From the NCBI GenBank assembly GCA_963170055.1, contig CAUJGJ010000397.1:10166801-10230800 (forward strand): a stretch of 64,000 nucleotides of DNA, in the 5' to 3' direction. The stretch comes from Halisarca cf. caerulea. Its lineage: Eukaryota; Porifera; Demospongiae; Chondrillida; Halisarcidae. Each line of letters begins with the position of its first letter. The stretch's first letter is position 1. Positions 34,350 to 46,117 of this stretch are shown here, piece by piece. The notes under the pieces were generated by a model. The model did no database searches and had not been told where the DNA came from. It saw only the letters and a list, made by a program, of their open reading frames with translations. A program made the translations under genes and the position numbers.

Positions 34350-34700
34350 CAAGTAATTCGAGTTAAAAACTCGTGGGGGCTGCCGCCCCACGCACTCGAA
34401 TCACTTGCAAAGCATTGAAGGGTAAGTGCACAGCTGAACATTCATAGAACATACTGTTTATTGTAACTGGACAATTGTTTTGAAAACAATTGCCATATTT
34501 GGCAATTGTTTTCAAAACAATTCCTATAACTCATTTCTGTATAAATTCATACTTCTCTATTACTATTATATAAATTCTCTATTATAAGACATTCTTCAAA
34601 TCCATATTATATATATATATATATATATATCGGACGAGCGTTACACACCGGAAGTCCAAATGAAAACAATATAGGGGCTGCCTGCGGCAGCCCCTAAAAA
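34350..34700 (+). mobile_element. Helentron-like non-autonomous repeat, copy 2
   Basis: Nearly identical to 15882-16263: 5' inverted pair with GGGGGCTGCCGCCCC, the ATTGTTTTGAAAACAATTGCC palindrome, a shorter (TA)n core and a 3' hairpin GGGGCTGCCTGCGGCAGCCCC followed by AAAAA. It sits just after the donor site of the last recognised DUF3987 exon, so probably in an intron. Confidence 0.68.
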
Positions 34701-34721
34701 GTAATTTAATTACATACCTTG

Positions 34722-36664
34722 CTAGTACCCCTTGCAGCCACTGATTCCTTCAGTACACCTAAACCTTGCTTCTGAAGGAACTCAAAGGCCTTGATCACCC
34801 CCTCCTTGTTACCCCTTCCCCTAAACTTCTTGTTTGCTAGAAGTGGAGTCAGATGCAGTTGTGGATCTGTAAGGAGCAGACAGTATGCTGCTGTCTGCGC
34901 CACATGATCCTCTTCATGTGGCTGAAACTCTGACATTCCTGTAAAATTATAATATGACGCTATAGTAGACACATGAGGTGAAGCAATATCTATAACTGTA
35001 TGGTACAAGGCCACATGGTACCATGTATCATAGACCCTAAATTCCACTATTAATATGTACAATCATAGACACTCTATACAATTCCCAATACCACTACTAA
35101 TATGTACAATTCTTACCTCCTTTAATCTTGTCCACAACTTCTCTTAACAGTGCCCTTTCCAGCCATCAGGCTCGTGTGATCAGCACACACTTCTGTAAAG
35201 TTGATAGCAGCATCGATATCTTCTTCCTTTAGATCGTATTCTATGTCAGTGTTGTCATCCAGTGTGAATAAACAATGGAAGATGGCAGCCAGTCGCAAAA
35301 CCTGTCCTTTCTGTTTACTGAGCATGCCTGATAGGAGATCATCCTGTCCTGAAAGGATGCTCAGGGCAGCTTGATTCTCATCAAACTTTCTCTTAAATGA
35401 AGTGCATGTACTCTCCAGGGTATATGTCCTCATCCCAGGCTTACTTCCATTCAGAACTAATTTTCTAAAGAGTTTCACTGTGTAAAAATAATATTATAGA
35501 AACAAGTAATCTGGGTTGAAAACCCTGAATCAGTAATGTTGAGCATGCAAAATTACATATACTGTACACATGTGCGTGAGTAAGTCACTTACCTAAAGCA
35601 TCATAGAAATCTTTGTCTATTGGTTCCAGAGTTTCAAATGAAGCAAATACGGGTTCAGGAAAAATCCACAAAAATTGTTGCTGCAACCCTTTCTCGGCAT
35701 GTCCTTGGGTATCGATGATTTGACGAGCTACTGCAGGTTGCGTAAACCCACCAACGGTCAATACAGTGCTCTCTATTCTAAAATTTGTACCTGAAACTAT
35801 TGCAAAGAACAAGGCAAAATAGGTACTTACACATATGTTCATTTGACATTACAATAGTACTGCAATCAAGTTGGTAACAAGAGTTCATCTTCATAGTATG
35901 GCCTATGACTATTGAGCATAAGCATAATATATACATATACATATGCATGCATACATACGAACCTGTGTTTCGGCTCTACCTGCTTCCATTGTAAAGTGCT
36001 AGTTCATGTGAATTAACGAGTCCTTTCTGTCTATACACATTAATTCGTGCCATGAATGTCACAAGCTCATCGTAGAGCCCTAGCAAACATCCATTATTGG
36101 CTGCCATCAGCTCTCCCAATTTCTCAAATGTGATTTTGTCAACAGTCCACTGGGGATCCATATCATACAGCCCACACTTGCAACGAACATCCTGTACAAT
36201 GTTGTTCAGGAGTCGTAGTAGTGGAGACTTGCCAGAACCTGATGCCATTGCAATGGCCAACCAAACATCCAGTGGTTCAACCCAGTCAGTACCAGGAATG
36301 GTGACCACTGTCTGGCCATTAAAGAAGGCTGTCAACAACACCAAACCACCCAGCACAGCAATGGCAGGAATGCTGAGTGAACGCCCAAACTGTTCACATC
36401 CCTGAAACAATTAGGAAATAAATTGCAGAGTGAGTGTTTAATTTACCTGGTTGTGATTCTGCTAATATAATTACAATAATGAAGCTATTCAGTTTAGTAA
36501 ACGTACTTTAAGTTACTGAACTGAACTGAAATATACTAGTGGGACAACAAGCACAACTGACCTGCTTGACTACTTTAGGATACTTGTTCCAACAAAGATC
36601 AACTTTCCAGCAGCTAGACAATAGACTGTGGGTGGATTGCTTGCCAAATAAAGGAGAGCATGCC
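34722..36664 (-). CDS. DUF3987-type P-loop ATPase/primase-helicase-like protein, partial
   Basis: Exons on the - strand at about 36664-36563 (FGKQSTHSLLSSCW...NKYPKVVKQ), 36407-35985, 35800-35590, 35480-35150 and 34940-34722 resemble DUF3987 proteins. A hydrophobic N-terminal helix (LSIPAIAVLGGLVLLTAF) precedes a Walker A-like MASGSGKSPLLRLL and a Walker B-like CLLGLYDELVTF. Further on are ESTVLTVGGFTQPA, a GLQQQFLWIFPEP sensor-like block and KGQVLRLAAIFHCLF. DUF3987 occurs in phage, plasmid and transposon replication proteins; the biochemical role is not settled. The last recognised exon ends at a GT donor, so the C-terminus lies further left or is lost. It is head-to-head with the CxC gene that starts near 36848. 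Confidence 0.65.
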
Positions 36665-36847
36665 ATAGCTAACTTCTTCTTCAGAGAACACAGAGACAGT
36701 TTACTTATGTAGTAGGCTTTCTGATATGAGCCTTTTGAGATCTTTCATCATGTAGGAGCAGTGTTGCCATAGCATCACCATAGTAACACCTTGCATCACA
36801 GACAGTGTTGCCAGGCATTTCCAGAGTAGTACTTATTATCACAAAAG

Positions 36848-38755
36848 GTGAGTAAGCAACCACAGACCTTCACTTCTTGTGAAAAGAGTGTATCTGAAGC
36901 TCCAGTGATGTTAAAGAATTTGACTACCCTAACCAATAGTGTGGGCTTTGGGTGGAAGCTGAGTTTTGTAGCTCCCAGGATTCCTGACAGCACATCCAGT
37001 AAGTGGGAAATTGTAAGAGATTTTGTGAGTAAGGATCAGCCACGGCTAACAGCTACTCCCGAAACCTTGAAAACCCTTTGTGAAAACATTGCTTACTTTG
37101 AAGAGGATTTTTTTTTAAATGTGATGAACAGCTTCAAAAAGAGTTGGATTCCCTGTCCAGTGTGTTTGCTATTAGTCTCAACGAGATTCTCATTTCTGAG
37201 AAAGTTAATTGCCAACTGTGTGGATCACCTTTACGTGTGAAGGCGGACCGGCCCAGTCGAGTAGTACTGTACTCTATAGACCAAGGTACGATTGTTGGAA
37301 GCTATTACCACAAGATATGCAAACGAGGATCATGCAATCTGGTACAGCACTATGGCTATTCTAGCAAAGGTAGCGAAAGTGTCTATTTTGACTGTGACTG
37401 GAAGGAAAACAAGTAGTGTTATCAACTCGGGAGACAGGTTTTGACATGAAAATTCCTCAAAAAAATTGATGCGGAACTTCTAATTGGCCAGGTCTCCTAT
37501 CATCAGAAGGCTGATATATACAATTATCAGAATGGATACGACACCACTTGTAAGGCTCAGTGCGAGACAAACGTGTCTGATGTGCCGAAAAAGGGAAACT
37601 CTAGGTTAGTTAGTCTTGTTTGCTTGTAGATGTACTAATAATACATGAGTTGGTGTGCACAATTGTGTTTGTACATGTAGATCAATGGATCGTCAGCCAC
37701 TTGACAGAAGAAGGCTGGAGTCGGCCCACTTCCTTTATGCAGTATTGTCGATAGTACAAGAGCATCCTGCAGACTTTTCCTTGACGGACATAAACATTCA
37801 CCATGGGGATATCGATCGGATTTTGGATAATGTTACCCCCAAGTACCACAACATCTTCTCAAAGATTTATTCAGGTATATTATGTCTTTATATGAATAGA
37901 TGCATGTAAACGTTCACTTTACTTGCATTCCATGTTCAAACACACATACCAGATCATGCCTGTGAGTACAGTGGGTGCAGACATGTACTTGTCATTGATG
38001 GCAACATGAAGAATCACAGAGACACCTGCAAAGCAGTTGATGCAGGATACATACAATTTGATGGACTTCCAGGTTTGTTCAAGACTGGTTGCACGAGAAC
38101 ACCTGCCTATATGAACAGGTTCTGTCATGACCATGCTCCTCGAGTATGCCAAATAAGAACCCTTACTGAGGATAGTCCATCACCAGCAGAAGAGGGAGTA
38201 GTTGATTCTGTGATCAGCAAAAAGACTCTCAGGAATGTGACATACTACAAGGTATATTCTTCTTATAGACTAATAACTATGGCAAATGCCATATTATATG
38301 TACAATGTCATGTATACCTATGCCATGTGTTTCAACTACAACTGCACTGTATTATTATTATTGTTCCCTACAAAGGTTCTTTTATTGGGCAGCAGTAGTG
38401 TTGAAGAGAAGTGGGTGGAGTCTTCCAAAGTGCCCAAGAGTCTCATTGAAGAATATGAACAGGAGAAAGCTAGTGATATTGCCATACAGAAGTGTAGCAG
38501 CAATGGCATGAATGTTTATACAGCTGTTGTGCAGCCATGCAGTGACACTGAGTCCGTGCCTCCTTCGAAACGGCGTCATAGAGAGCAATGGTCTGTTCCA
38601 TCAGACTCAGGGTAAATCCTCATTCGATTGTTATGTAGTTTATCAACATGGTTCTTTATAAAATATCCTATCTCTACATGCAGTGTGTTTTCACCAGCTG
38701 AAATTTCAGGGGTCAAGCTATCTTGCCGAACACTGAAGGACAAAGTGAAGGAAAG
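36848..38755 (+). pseudogene. CxC5/CxC6-type cysteine-cluster protein of KDZ transposons, N-terminal half
   Basis: Order of blocks: FGWKLSFVAPRI...SKWEIVRDFV; NCQLCGSPL...CKRGSCNLVQHYGYS (CxC5-like Cys cluster); IDAELLIGQVSYHQKADIYNY; an exon with DIDRILDNVTPKYHNIFSKIYS; then CEYSGCRHVLVIDGNMKNHR...CHDHAPRVC (CxC6-like). Such clusters precede the KDZ (Kyakuja-Dileera-Zisupton) transposase domain. That domain is missing: around 38755 the sequence passes into gypsy-2. Three frameshifts are visible, near the T9 run at 37107, at about 37410 and in the A7 run near 37460. Two lie in homopolymers, so assembly error is possible as well as decay. Confidence 0.68.
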
Positions 38756-39900
38756 ACAAATTGGTGTCCATAAATGTACATATGAAATTTCTTCACTCCA
38801 AAAATGATTGCCAATGCCTCTTTATCCAAATGTGGATACTTCCGTTCACTTGAGGGCAGTGTTTGCGAGGCAAATGCTATATATAGGCCGCTCTGAGCCA
38901 TCTGGGTACTTGTGAGATATAACTGCCCCAATACCATACGCTGATGCATCTGCTGCCAGATACAAGGGCAAACTAGGGTCAAAGTGAGCCAATACCTTCT
39001 GTGATGATAGAAGATCTTTAGCTCTTTGAAAAGCCTGTTGACACTCACTTGACCACTTCCACGGTTCACCCTTGTTAAGCAACCGATTAAGTGGGAAAAT
39101 GATGAATGAAAGATTGGGAATGAATTTAGCATAATAGTTCAATAATCCCAGGAATAATCTAAGCTCTGCTACATTTGTTGGAACTGGGGCCTCTTTTATA
39201 GCTATAACCTTGTGTGGCAGAGCATGCAATCCTTGAGCGTCAAGTTTGTGCCCAAGGTATTCAACTGATTCTCCCAAAAACACACACTTATTTTGGTGTA
39301 CTCTGAATCCATGGGTCTGCAACTGGCTGAGAACTGCCTCCAATGTTTTCAAATGATCCTGATTCCCGTTATCAAAATGTCATCAATGTAGCATACCATG
39401 GTATTCCTTGTAGAAGACAATCCATGTTTTTTTGAAACAATGCTGGAGCTGAAGCAACCCCAAAAGGGAGCCTTGTATATCTGTATAGCCCTTTGTGGGT
39501 GTTTATTGCAACCAACGTTTTGGAAGCTTCATCCAGGTGAAGTTGCTGATACGCTTGGGATAAATCCAATTTAGTAAACTTGTGTCCTCCGACTAACATG
39601 GTAAACATCTTCTGGTTTGGGCAGAGGGTGTTAATCCACTTCTAGGTGAGGGTTTATGGTGACCTTGTAATCCCCACATATATGCAGCTTGCCATCTTTT
39701 TTAGGAACAGAAACTATGGGTGCTGCCCACTCGCTGTATTCAACTTTCTCCAAAATTCCTTCCACTTCGAGACAATCAATTTCCTTTTCTACTGCTTCCT
39801 TCATGGCAAAGGGTACACTATGTGGGCGACAAAACTTGGGTATGATGCATCTGCCTTCATGGATAGGCTCACCTCTGGTGAAAAACAACTGCGGGAAATA
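38756..39900 (-). pseudogene. Gypsy-2 reverse transcriptase and truncated RNase H
   Basis: RT blocks in order: GRCIIPKFCRPHSVPFAMK, SEWAAPIVSVPKKDGKLHICGDYK, KFTKLDLSQAYQQLHLDE, LYRYTRLPFGVASAPALFQ, then a shift; the catalytic YIDD lies in the neighbouring frame near 39385. Connection (FLGLLNYYAKFIPNLS) and RNase H (ADASAYGIGAVISH, SERKYPHLDKEALAI) follow. The coding sequence stops inside RNase H at the junction with the CxC gene. Breaks near 39625, 39370 and 38870. Confidence 0.82.
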
Positions 39901-39974
39901 GCCTTCATACGTGTCATACCAGCGTGCTCACAGTTAAGATCCTCCAACATCTTAGAACGGCAATTTCCTGGAAT

Positions 39975-41387
39975 GACAACTTGAATACCCCATAGTATAC
40001 AATTTCTTTCCACTGATAATTCTTCCCTCTACATTCTTCATGGTACCTAACTCAGGTCTAAACACTTCCTTGTATCTCGTCAGAAGGGACTGTAGTGCAA
40101 CAGATGGAGCTCCCTGCCAATTTAATGAAATTTGTGCAAGCCCCTTCCAATCCAACCGAATTTGAGACAACCAGTCCCGACCCAGTAAGCATGGTCCATC
40201 TCCCTCGACCACCAACAATTTCAATTTCGCTTGTTGAGCCCCATACGTGACATCCACTGTCATCTCTCCCATACTAGCCAGCTGCTCTGTGGAGTAAGTG
40301 CGCAACACAACTGCAAAATCCCTCAACTTTTCTCCTGGAAATAGCTGCTGATGCTGATTTGAGGACATCACTGTTCGTGCAGCTCCTGTATTGATCTCCA
40401 TGTCCACAACCTTCCCATTGATAGTGACAGGCACTACTATGGGCTGCACACCTCTTGAGCCTATATGAAAAAATGGTTCTGGAGATGAGCTTCTTTCTTT
40501 CTCTGTGTATAAGTGATATTGTTGACTTTCGAACTTAACCCTCCCTGACTTGTGGCAAACTTTGGCCAGATGCCCCACTTTGTGGGAACTGTGACAAACC
40601 ATATCCTTGTGCCTGCATTTGTTTGCCTTGTGCTTAGGATTTCCACACCTAAAGCACAGCTGCTGCTGAATTGGCTGACCTCTTCTAATTACTCTGGGAC
40701 TCAAAGTTCCCGCAGTATGGCTTCCCCCACTTTTGGATGGTTTCGGTGCAGACACTTGTTGCACCGTTAACTCTGAGTTGTTCAGCTGATGCATATTCTT
40801 CTCAGCTGCTTCAATGGCCAATGCAATTTCTAATGCCTTGTCTAGAGTAAGATCGGGTTCAGCCAATAGTCGTTGCTGAGCTCCTTGACTACGCATTCCG
40901 AAGAGTGGTCGATCCCGCAGCGCCTCTTCCATATGCTGACTGAAGTTGCAGTTCCGTACCAGCTTTTTTAATTCAGCCACGTACTCTGTTACGGATTCTT
41001 CTCCCCATTGAGTCCTACGGTGAAAATGAAATCTCTCAATCCCAAGCCAGTGATTACCACTGGCTTGGGATTGAAATGTGCCTTTAAGGCCGCTGTCAGC
41101 TGATCATACGTCTTTTCGTTCGGCTTCTCTGGAGCTAACACATTTCTTAAAATCCCGTAAATCTTACTTCCGATGACACTTAGTAGTACTCCCACCTTTT
41201 TGTCGTCTTTAATACTGTTGGCGTCGATAAACAGTTGCATTCTTTCGAGATACGCCTCGATGGTTTCATCTTCGGACTTGAATTCCTGTATTTTCCCTAG
41301 CGTGGCCATCTCCCATCCTCGTCGCCAAAATGTACTATCATGAACCTCAAACACTTGAACAATCAGTAACTTTCCAAAGAATAGCAA
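39975..41387 (-). pseudogene. Gypsy-2 Gag and protease
   Basis: The Gag N-terminus (MATLGKIQEFKSEDETIEAYLERM, capsid-like) ends at a stop near 40989 and resumes one frame over (AELKKLVRNCNF...LLAEPDLTLDKALEIA). Two zinc knuckles follow (CFRCGNPKHKANKC; CHSSHKVGHLAKVC; the second has lost its second Cys, C-x2-C being C-x2-H). The protease signature reads MEINTGAARTV where DTGA is expected, so the catalytic Asp is Asn and the enzyme would be dead. The frame continues to RYKEVFRPELGTM before breaking near 39952. Confidence 0.82.
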
Positions 41388-41482
41388 TCACTAACAATTT
41401 CATTACTACTACACACTTTCCTAACCTACAACATAATAAGAACTATAGCGTTCCAATAAGAATTAATTTTGTCCAACGTATA

Positions 41483-41700
41483 CACTGCAAAAAAAGAGGG
41501 ATTTCCTGAAATGAACACGTGCAGGAAATGTCCAGGAAATTTCCAAAGTATATTTCCTGTACATTTTGGTGACATTTCAGTGACTAGGATAGGTCAACTG
41601 TCAATGACATTTGTGTAATGTGTCAGGAAATTCCACATATCCTGATGAGTCATGGAATTCCGCATGTCCAAGCCTCTGTCATGTACAGGAAATTAATGGT
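41483..41700. repeat. EnSpm-1 left subterminal repeat region
   Basis: Seven or more copies in both orientations of a CAGGAAAT(T/G)-type word (for example at 41499, 41512, 41523, 41552, 41627, 41696), likely binding sites for the accessory protein. 41700-42029 beyond it is AT-rich with no gene. Confidence 0.7.
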
Positions 41701-42552
41701 GTGCATATGCATGCAAGACTATAATAATAATATATACCAAGTTGTGTGTATATAGTATATACATGCATGCAATTATTGAAAAATCATCTTTGTATGTGTA
41801 TATTATATAATTACATACATGCAGTTACAATCGCTGACATGCCAAACATTAATATTAGTGCAATATAATATTATACTCTGCATGATGCATCATAAATGAG
41901 CTAAGCCTTATAACACAAAAATCCAAACATATAAATACATGCAATAATTGATTTCCACAGATTATATAAGCAAAAAAAAATAATAAAGTATAATATAGGG
42001 GCATATCCACCCTGCACTGCTGAAATCACTTATTCTACTAGAGGTACTACAACCAAAACAGTTTGGTTCTCAAGCTTGGTCACACAATGGGCACAACGAC
42101 TTTTCAAAAATTGAAGTGGCAAAAATATCTCATATTGGTCATGATGCCAAACTTGGGCTGGCTTACCAATTCTGTTTTTGGATTAGTGCGGCTTAAACGT
42201 AGACCGCGAGTATAAAAGGGGCGTTGCTCCTCATCGAAACACGTTTTCAGGAAAAAAATGGCGCAGCATCAGCATTATAACAACTGTACGGGCACTTAGT
42301 AACAGCTACCCATACAAATGAGGGCTTTTATGCAGCTCTTACATATAGAAACACAAAAAGAATATTGGCATACAAATCTATACAAATTCTTATCGCACTT
42401 GACACGATCAATTCGCTTAGAATCGTCGAATTCTTCCAAAATGCTTTGATTGGTACTGATCGACGCTTATGCTGGTGCTAATTCGCAAATTCCTCAATCG
42501 ATAGTAGAAAACTTAAGACAATGTTCGACAAGAATGTTACTATTAGAACGGT

Positions 42553-45484
42553 ATGGCGGCGAAACGTCCATGGGTCTCGTGCTACGCCCAAGATAGCGAG
42601 GACAGAGATCGCATATCGAGACGTCTTGAGGATATCAAAAGGACGTTACCACTGAATTCATCCATGAGGGACGTCTTTCTACTGCTGCTGGATTTTTATG
42701 AGGAAAAGTCTGGCTCTCCTACGTATACGCGTTTGCAGCAAGATCAGAACAGACAAATAACCATTCCCAATCCGGACCTAGACAACCAGTTGTTCCTATG
42801 CGAGCAGCAACAGTTGGAGGTCCTGGTCAGTGAGTCTGCTTCACTCTGCATAAAGTGTAAAGCTGTGTCATGGAAGCTGAAGGACTGCATCATGCGAGGG
42901 CATGTCCTCACAGGTAACATAGTCTGCTCCAAATGTCAACACACAAGGAGATGGTTGAGCTCTTCAATCATTGGAGATCGCTATGCAGTCAATGCAAGGT
43001 TGGTTGAATTGATACATTTGTAGCATAATAATGAGATAACTACGAACATGAAAGAGATAAAGCTTCACTTTTCCCCCGGCATAATCTGCAGAATGGTGCA
43101 TGCATTTACATCATGTGGACTGCTTCCGCAGCAGTACAAGTCCATGGGCAAGGCTGCTCGAATGGGGTTTGTGAACGACCATTACATTGCAGGAAGTAAG
43201 AGTCAGGGTGCTGATGATACATCAATGTATATGCATACATATTAGGCTCTTGTTTGATACTGTTCATATCTCCATTGTAGTGTACCATACACAACGTTAC
43301 ATGGACATAGTGAAGCAGCAGGCTATGTGCTCTATGGAGAGAGCAATAATTGAATGTTGACAGGAGAAAGAAGGGGCAGAAGTAAGTATCCAAGATGTTG
43401 TACCATATACGTATGTGCTGGTATGCACACAGTTGTTATGTACCTTCAATGTGATCTTTGTAGTGGGTCATATGCGATGCACGCCATGATTCCACTAGTA
43501 ATGCGTACCACACGACAGTGCCCTGTCTCATGGGCACAACCCATCGGATAGCTGCTGTACAGACACTATCCAGGGAGACACACCGTGTGGCACAAACCCG
43601 GGAAGTGGATACCACAATGCTTGTATTAGAGCAAGCCAAAGCCAGAGGTATGCACGTAATAATACTATCAAATTTTATAAAATGAAAGTGTGAATGTGGT
43701 GCATGTGATTGAATTGCTTTGGCATGCATCCTCATGTAGGACTGGACATAAATGAAATAGCACATGACACAAATATTCCGCTGACAAGAAAGATCACAGA
43801 AAAGGGCTACATAAACAGCTATGATACATGGCATGGTAGGTACATATGACTCTTTCTATTGCAGCAGCTATATGTATGTCATGGACAATATTACACATGC
43901 ATGCTGCAGGTATCTTGTCCATGTTGTCATAATTAATGTTCTGTCTGCGTATATATATTATTGTAGGAACCATAATGCACAAACTAACTATAGCGTTTTG
44001 TGTTTTGTATGCAATCAGTGCCTTGTATTTCTCAGTTGAATCTATATTGAACAGTATCTATTTTTGCATGTTTTATTATTATTGAATCTGTGTATTACTT
44101 CATTTTTGTACAAATTCTTTCACTGGGTGCCTTGTAAAGTAGCCCCTGGCTAAAGGCCTCCCCAGTTTAAATAAGTTACCTGACCTGACCTGACCTGACC
44201 TAACTAAAGGAGTAGCCAATGCCCTCAAGAGCATTACCGCTGGTCCAAAGAGAGACATGGAAAAGAAGTGGTTTTCCCAGCTGAGTGACAAACGTCAGTG
44301 TCATCATCATACCTATGACTATCTACATGTGATCTTTACTGGGTAATTTAAATGTTTCAGGTGCTAGCACGAAGCGACACGCATATTGGGCAATGGCCAA
44401 TTGCGAGGGATCTGGAGCACGTCTAAGGGAACTGCTGTTGAATATTGTTGAACACTACAAGGTGACAAATTCCAAATCCTTACCTATGCATGCAATATAG
44501 TTACACATGCATTGCAAGTGAATATGCTTGATCATCAGGTTTCACTATTATTATACTGATTTATAGGGAAATCACACAGCCTGCCATGGATCGTCTTACT
44601 ACAAGCGACATGAATACATACCAGCCAGGACGGTCATCACTGATGAGAGAGCAGCAGAGGTCTTTGCCAACAAGATTAAGTCTCTCGCAGTGTACAGATA
44701 TGCGGAGAGCTATGCCAGAGTGAGTGTACATACAGGATGCACTATAAAACTAGTTACTACAGCACACATGCATTTGCATAATCCGCTTCTTCCCAACAGT
44801 GTAGGGACACCTTTTGGGTTGAATCGTTCAACCACGCTCTACTTATCTACCTCCCAAAGCGGATTCATTTCGGTGACATGACATATGACATGCGGATGAA
44901 CTTTGCTGTCATGGACTGGGTGAGTAAATACATGCATGTTGAGATTCATGACAGAAGCCTCGTGATGACTTTATAATATTCTATTATATGTTTAATAACA
45001 GAATGAGAATGTGGACAGGGAGGTAACAAGCCAGCATGTTGTGGTTGACATAAGGAGACCCAATCGGCGCACTCCAATGAAGAGCAGAAAGACAAAGACT
45101 TATGGTTTCCGCTGGGCAGTCTGGAGGAGTTGGTGCCATCAAGTCCTTGAATCTGGGCTAGCAGACACCTCTGTGGCCGAGGAGTCTGCATGCCATGGGT
45201 TAGTCAAATATGGTGATTACAGTTCTTGTGTGTGCAAAATGATTTATGCAGATTGTGTAAACTCGACATTTGTATGTATATAGGATTGTGGACGAAAACA
45301 ATCCCTTGGCGGACATATTTCACTCAGAGCCGCTTATTTATGAGGAAGATGACATGGAAATTGTGAGTATTCTCACATACCATAACCATGCATTTGTTTT
45401 TTTGGTATACACATAACTTATGTTACGTATTTTATGATTATGTTTTTGCTGTATTCATATACATGCAGGACGTGGACTGCTAGG
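42553..45484 (+). pseudogene. Kolobok-1 transposase, ~12 exons, one in-frame stop
   Basis: Exons 42553-42998, 43092-43195, 43281-43381, 43464-43647, 43740-43835, 44210-44293, 44361-44460, then about 44567-44720, 44799-44920, 45001-45198, 45284-45363 and a last one ending DVDC-stop near 45484. Phases agree where I checked. An N-terminal Cys cluster (CIKCKAVSW...CSKCQHTRRW) is followed by WVICDARHDSTSNAYHTT (first Asp), VAQTREVDTTMLVLEQAK, INSYDTWHGVANALKS, a CRDTFWVESFNHALLIYLPK block (Glu) and NFAVMDWNENVD. This pattern is known from many uncharacterised cnidarian, sponge and fish transposase genes. A TGA at 43358-43360 interrupts exon 3; otherwise undamaged. Confidence 0.78.
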
Positions 45485-45727
45485 ATTCTGCCCAGTGGAT
45501 TTTTATTGAACACAACAATACCGACATGCAACATACACACATGTTGCATGGTCAGTCAGAATTCAATCATGGCAGAACTAGCTAAATTCAGTGATGTGCA
45601 TCAATGTCAGTGTTCAATAAAAATCTGGACTCCATTTGTGATCAGTATATGGGATGCCTGGCGGATTTGGAAATCTTCGGCGTACTTCCTGCAACATTCA
45701 AAGCAGAATTGAAACTCAAAGATAATA

Positions 45728-46117
45728 TTATAATATACAGTGGTGTGGAGTGGTAGTGACAGGCTCAAGACATACTTGTTTAATGCACTCTGGGATAATA
45801 TCCCGTGGTGATCTGCCATGTCCAGTCACCCTCTTCCTCTCCTTGTACGGAGCAAAATCCCACAATCCCAGTTTCCTCAAGTATGTCCAGAGCTTCCTAT
45901 ATATCCTGTATCGCTTAGCAGCATTGCCAGGGTTGGCAGGAGAGGCTCCCTTGACACACTCAGGGAGATGTGCCTGATTGCTGATGCATGGGTCACAGTA
46001 GCAGAAGTAACAAACTTCTGTTGATGCTGGCCCACCACCGAGAAAATGCGTGGTGTTGTTAGGCCTTCTAGAAGGCGGTAAAGTGTCCCTTGTTGGTTCC
46101 CTTACTCTTCGCGCCAT
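45728..46117 (-). CDS. Kolobok-1 Cys-rich, P2X7-ballast-like accessory protein
   Basis: ATG at 46117, about 130 residues, convergent with the transposase that ends 240 bp away. After a basic N-terminus (MARRVREPTRD) it shows CYFCYCDPCISN, then KRYRIYRKLWTYLRKLGLWD and RDIIPECIKQV. Similar proteins in cnidarians and fish are annotated as P2X purinoceptor 7-like because of the cytoplasmic zinc-binding ballast domain; they are not ion channels and this one has no membrane segment. The pattern YR-Y-(x)n-LG-(x)n-P-x-C is shared with the Kolobok-2 partner. Possible role: DNA- or transposase-binding factor for the element (inference). Confidence 0.62.
   Translation of the reverse strand: MARRVREPTRDTLPPSRRPNNTTHFLGGGPASTEVCYFCYCDPCISNQAHLPECVKGASPANPGNAAKRYRIYRKLWTYLRKLGLWDFAPYKERKRVTGHGRSPRDIIPECIKQVCLEPVTTTPHHCIL

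Larger units (their letters stand above)
38756..41482 (-). mobile_element. Ty3/gypsy retrotransposon remnant (gypsy-2)
   Basis: - strand order: leader with TTTTGGCGACGAGGATGG (about 41335-41318), a motif often found at the primer-binding side of gypsy elements, then gag, zinc knuckles, protease, RT and RNase H, truncated at about 38756 before integrase. At least three frame breaks occur in pol. About 140 bp to the right (41344-41482) may be 5' LTR, cut by the EnSpm element. Different subfamily from gypsy-1. Confidence 0.85.
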
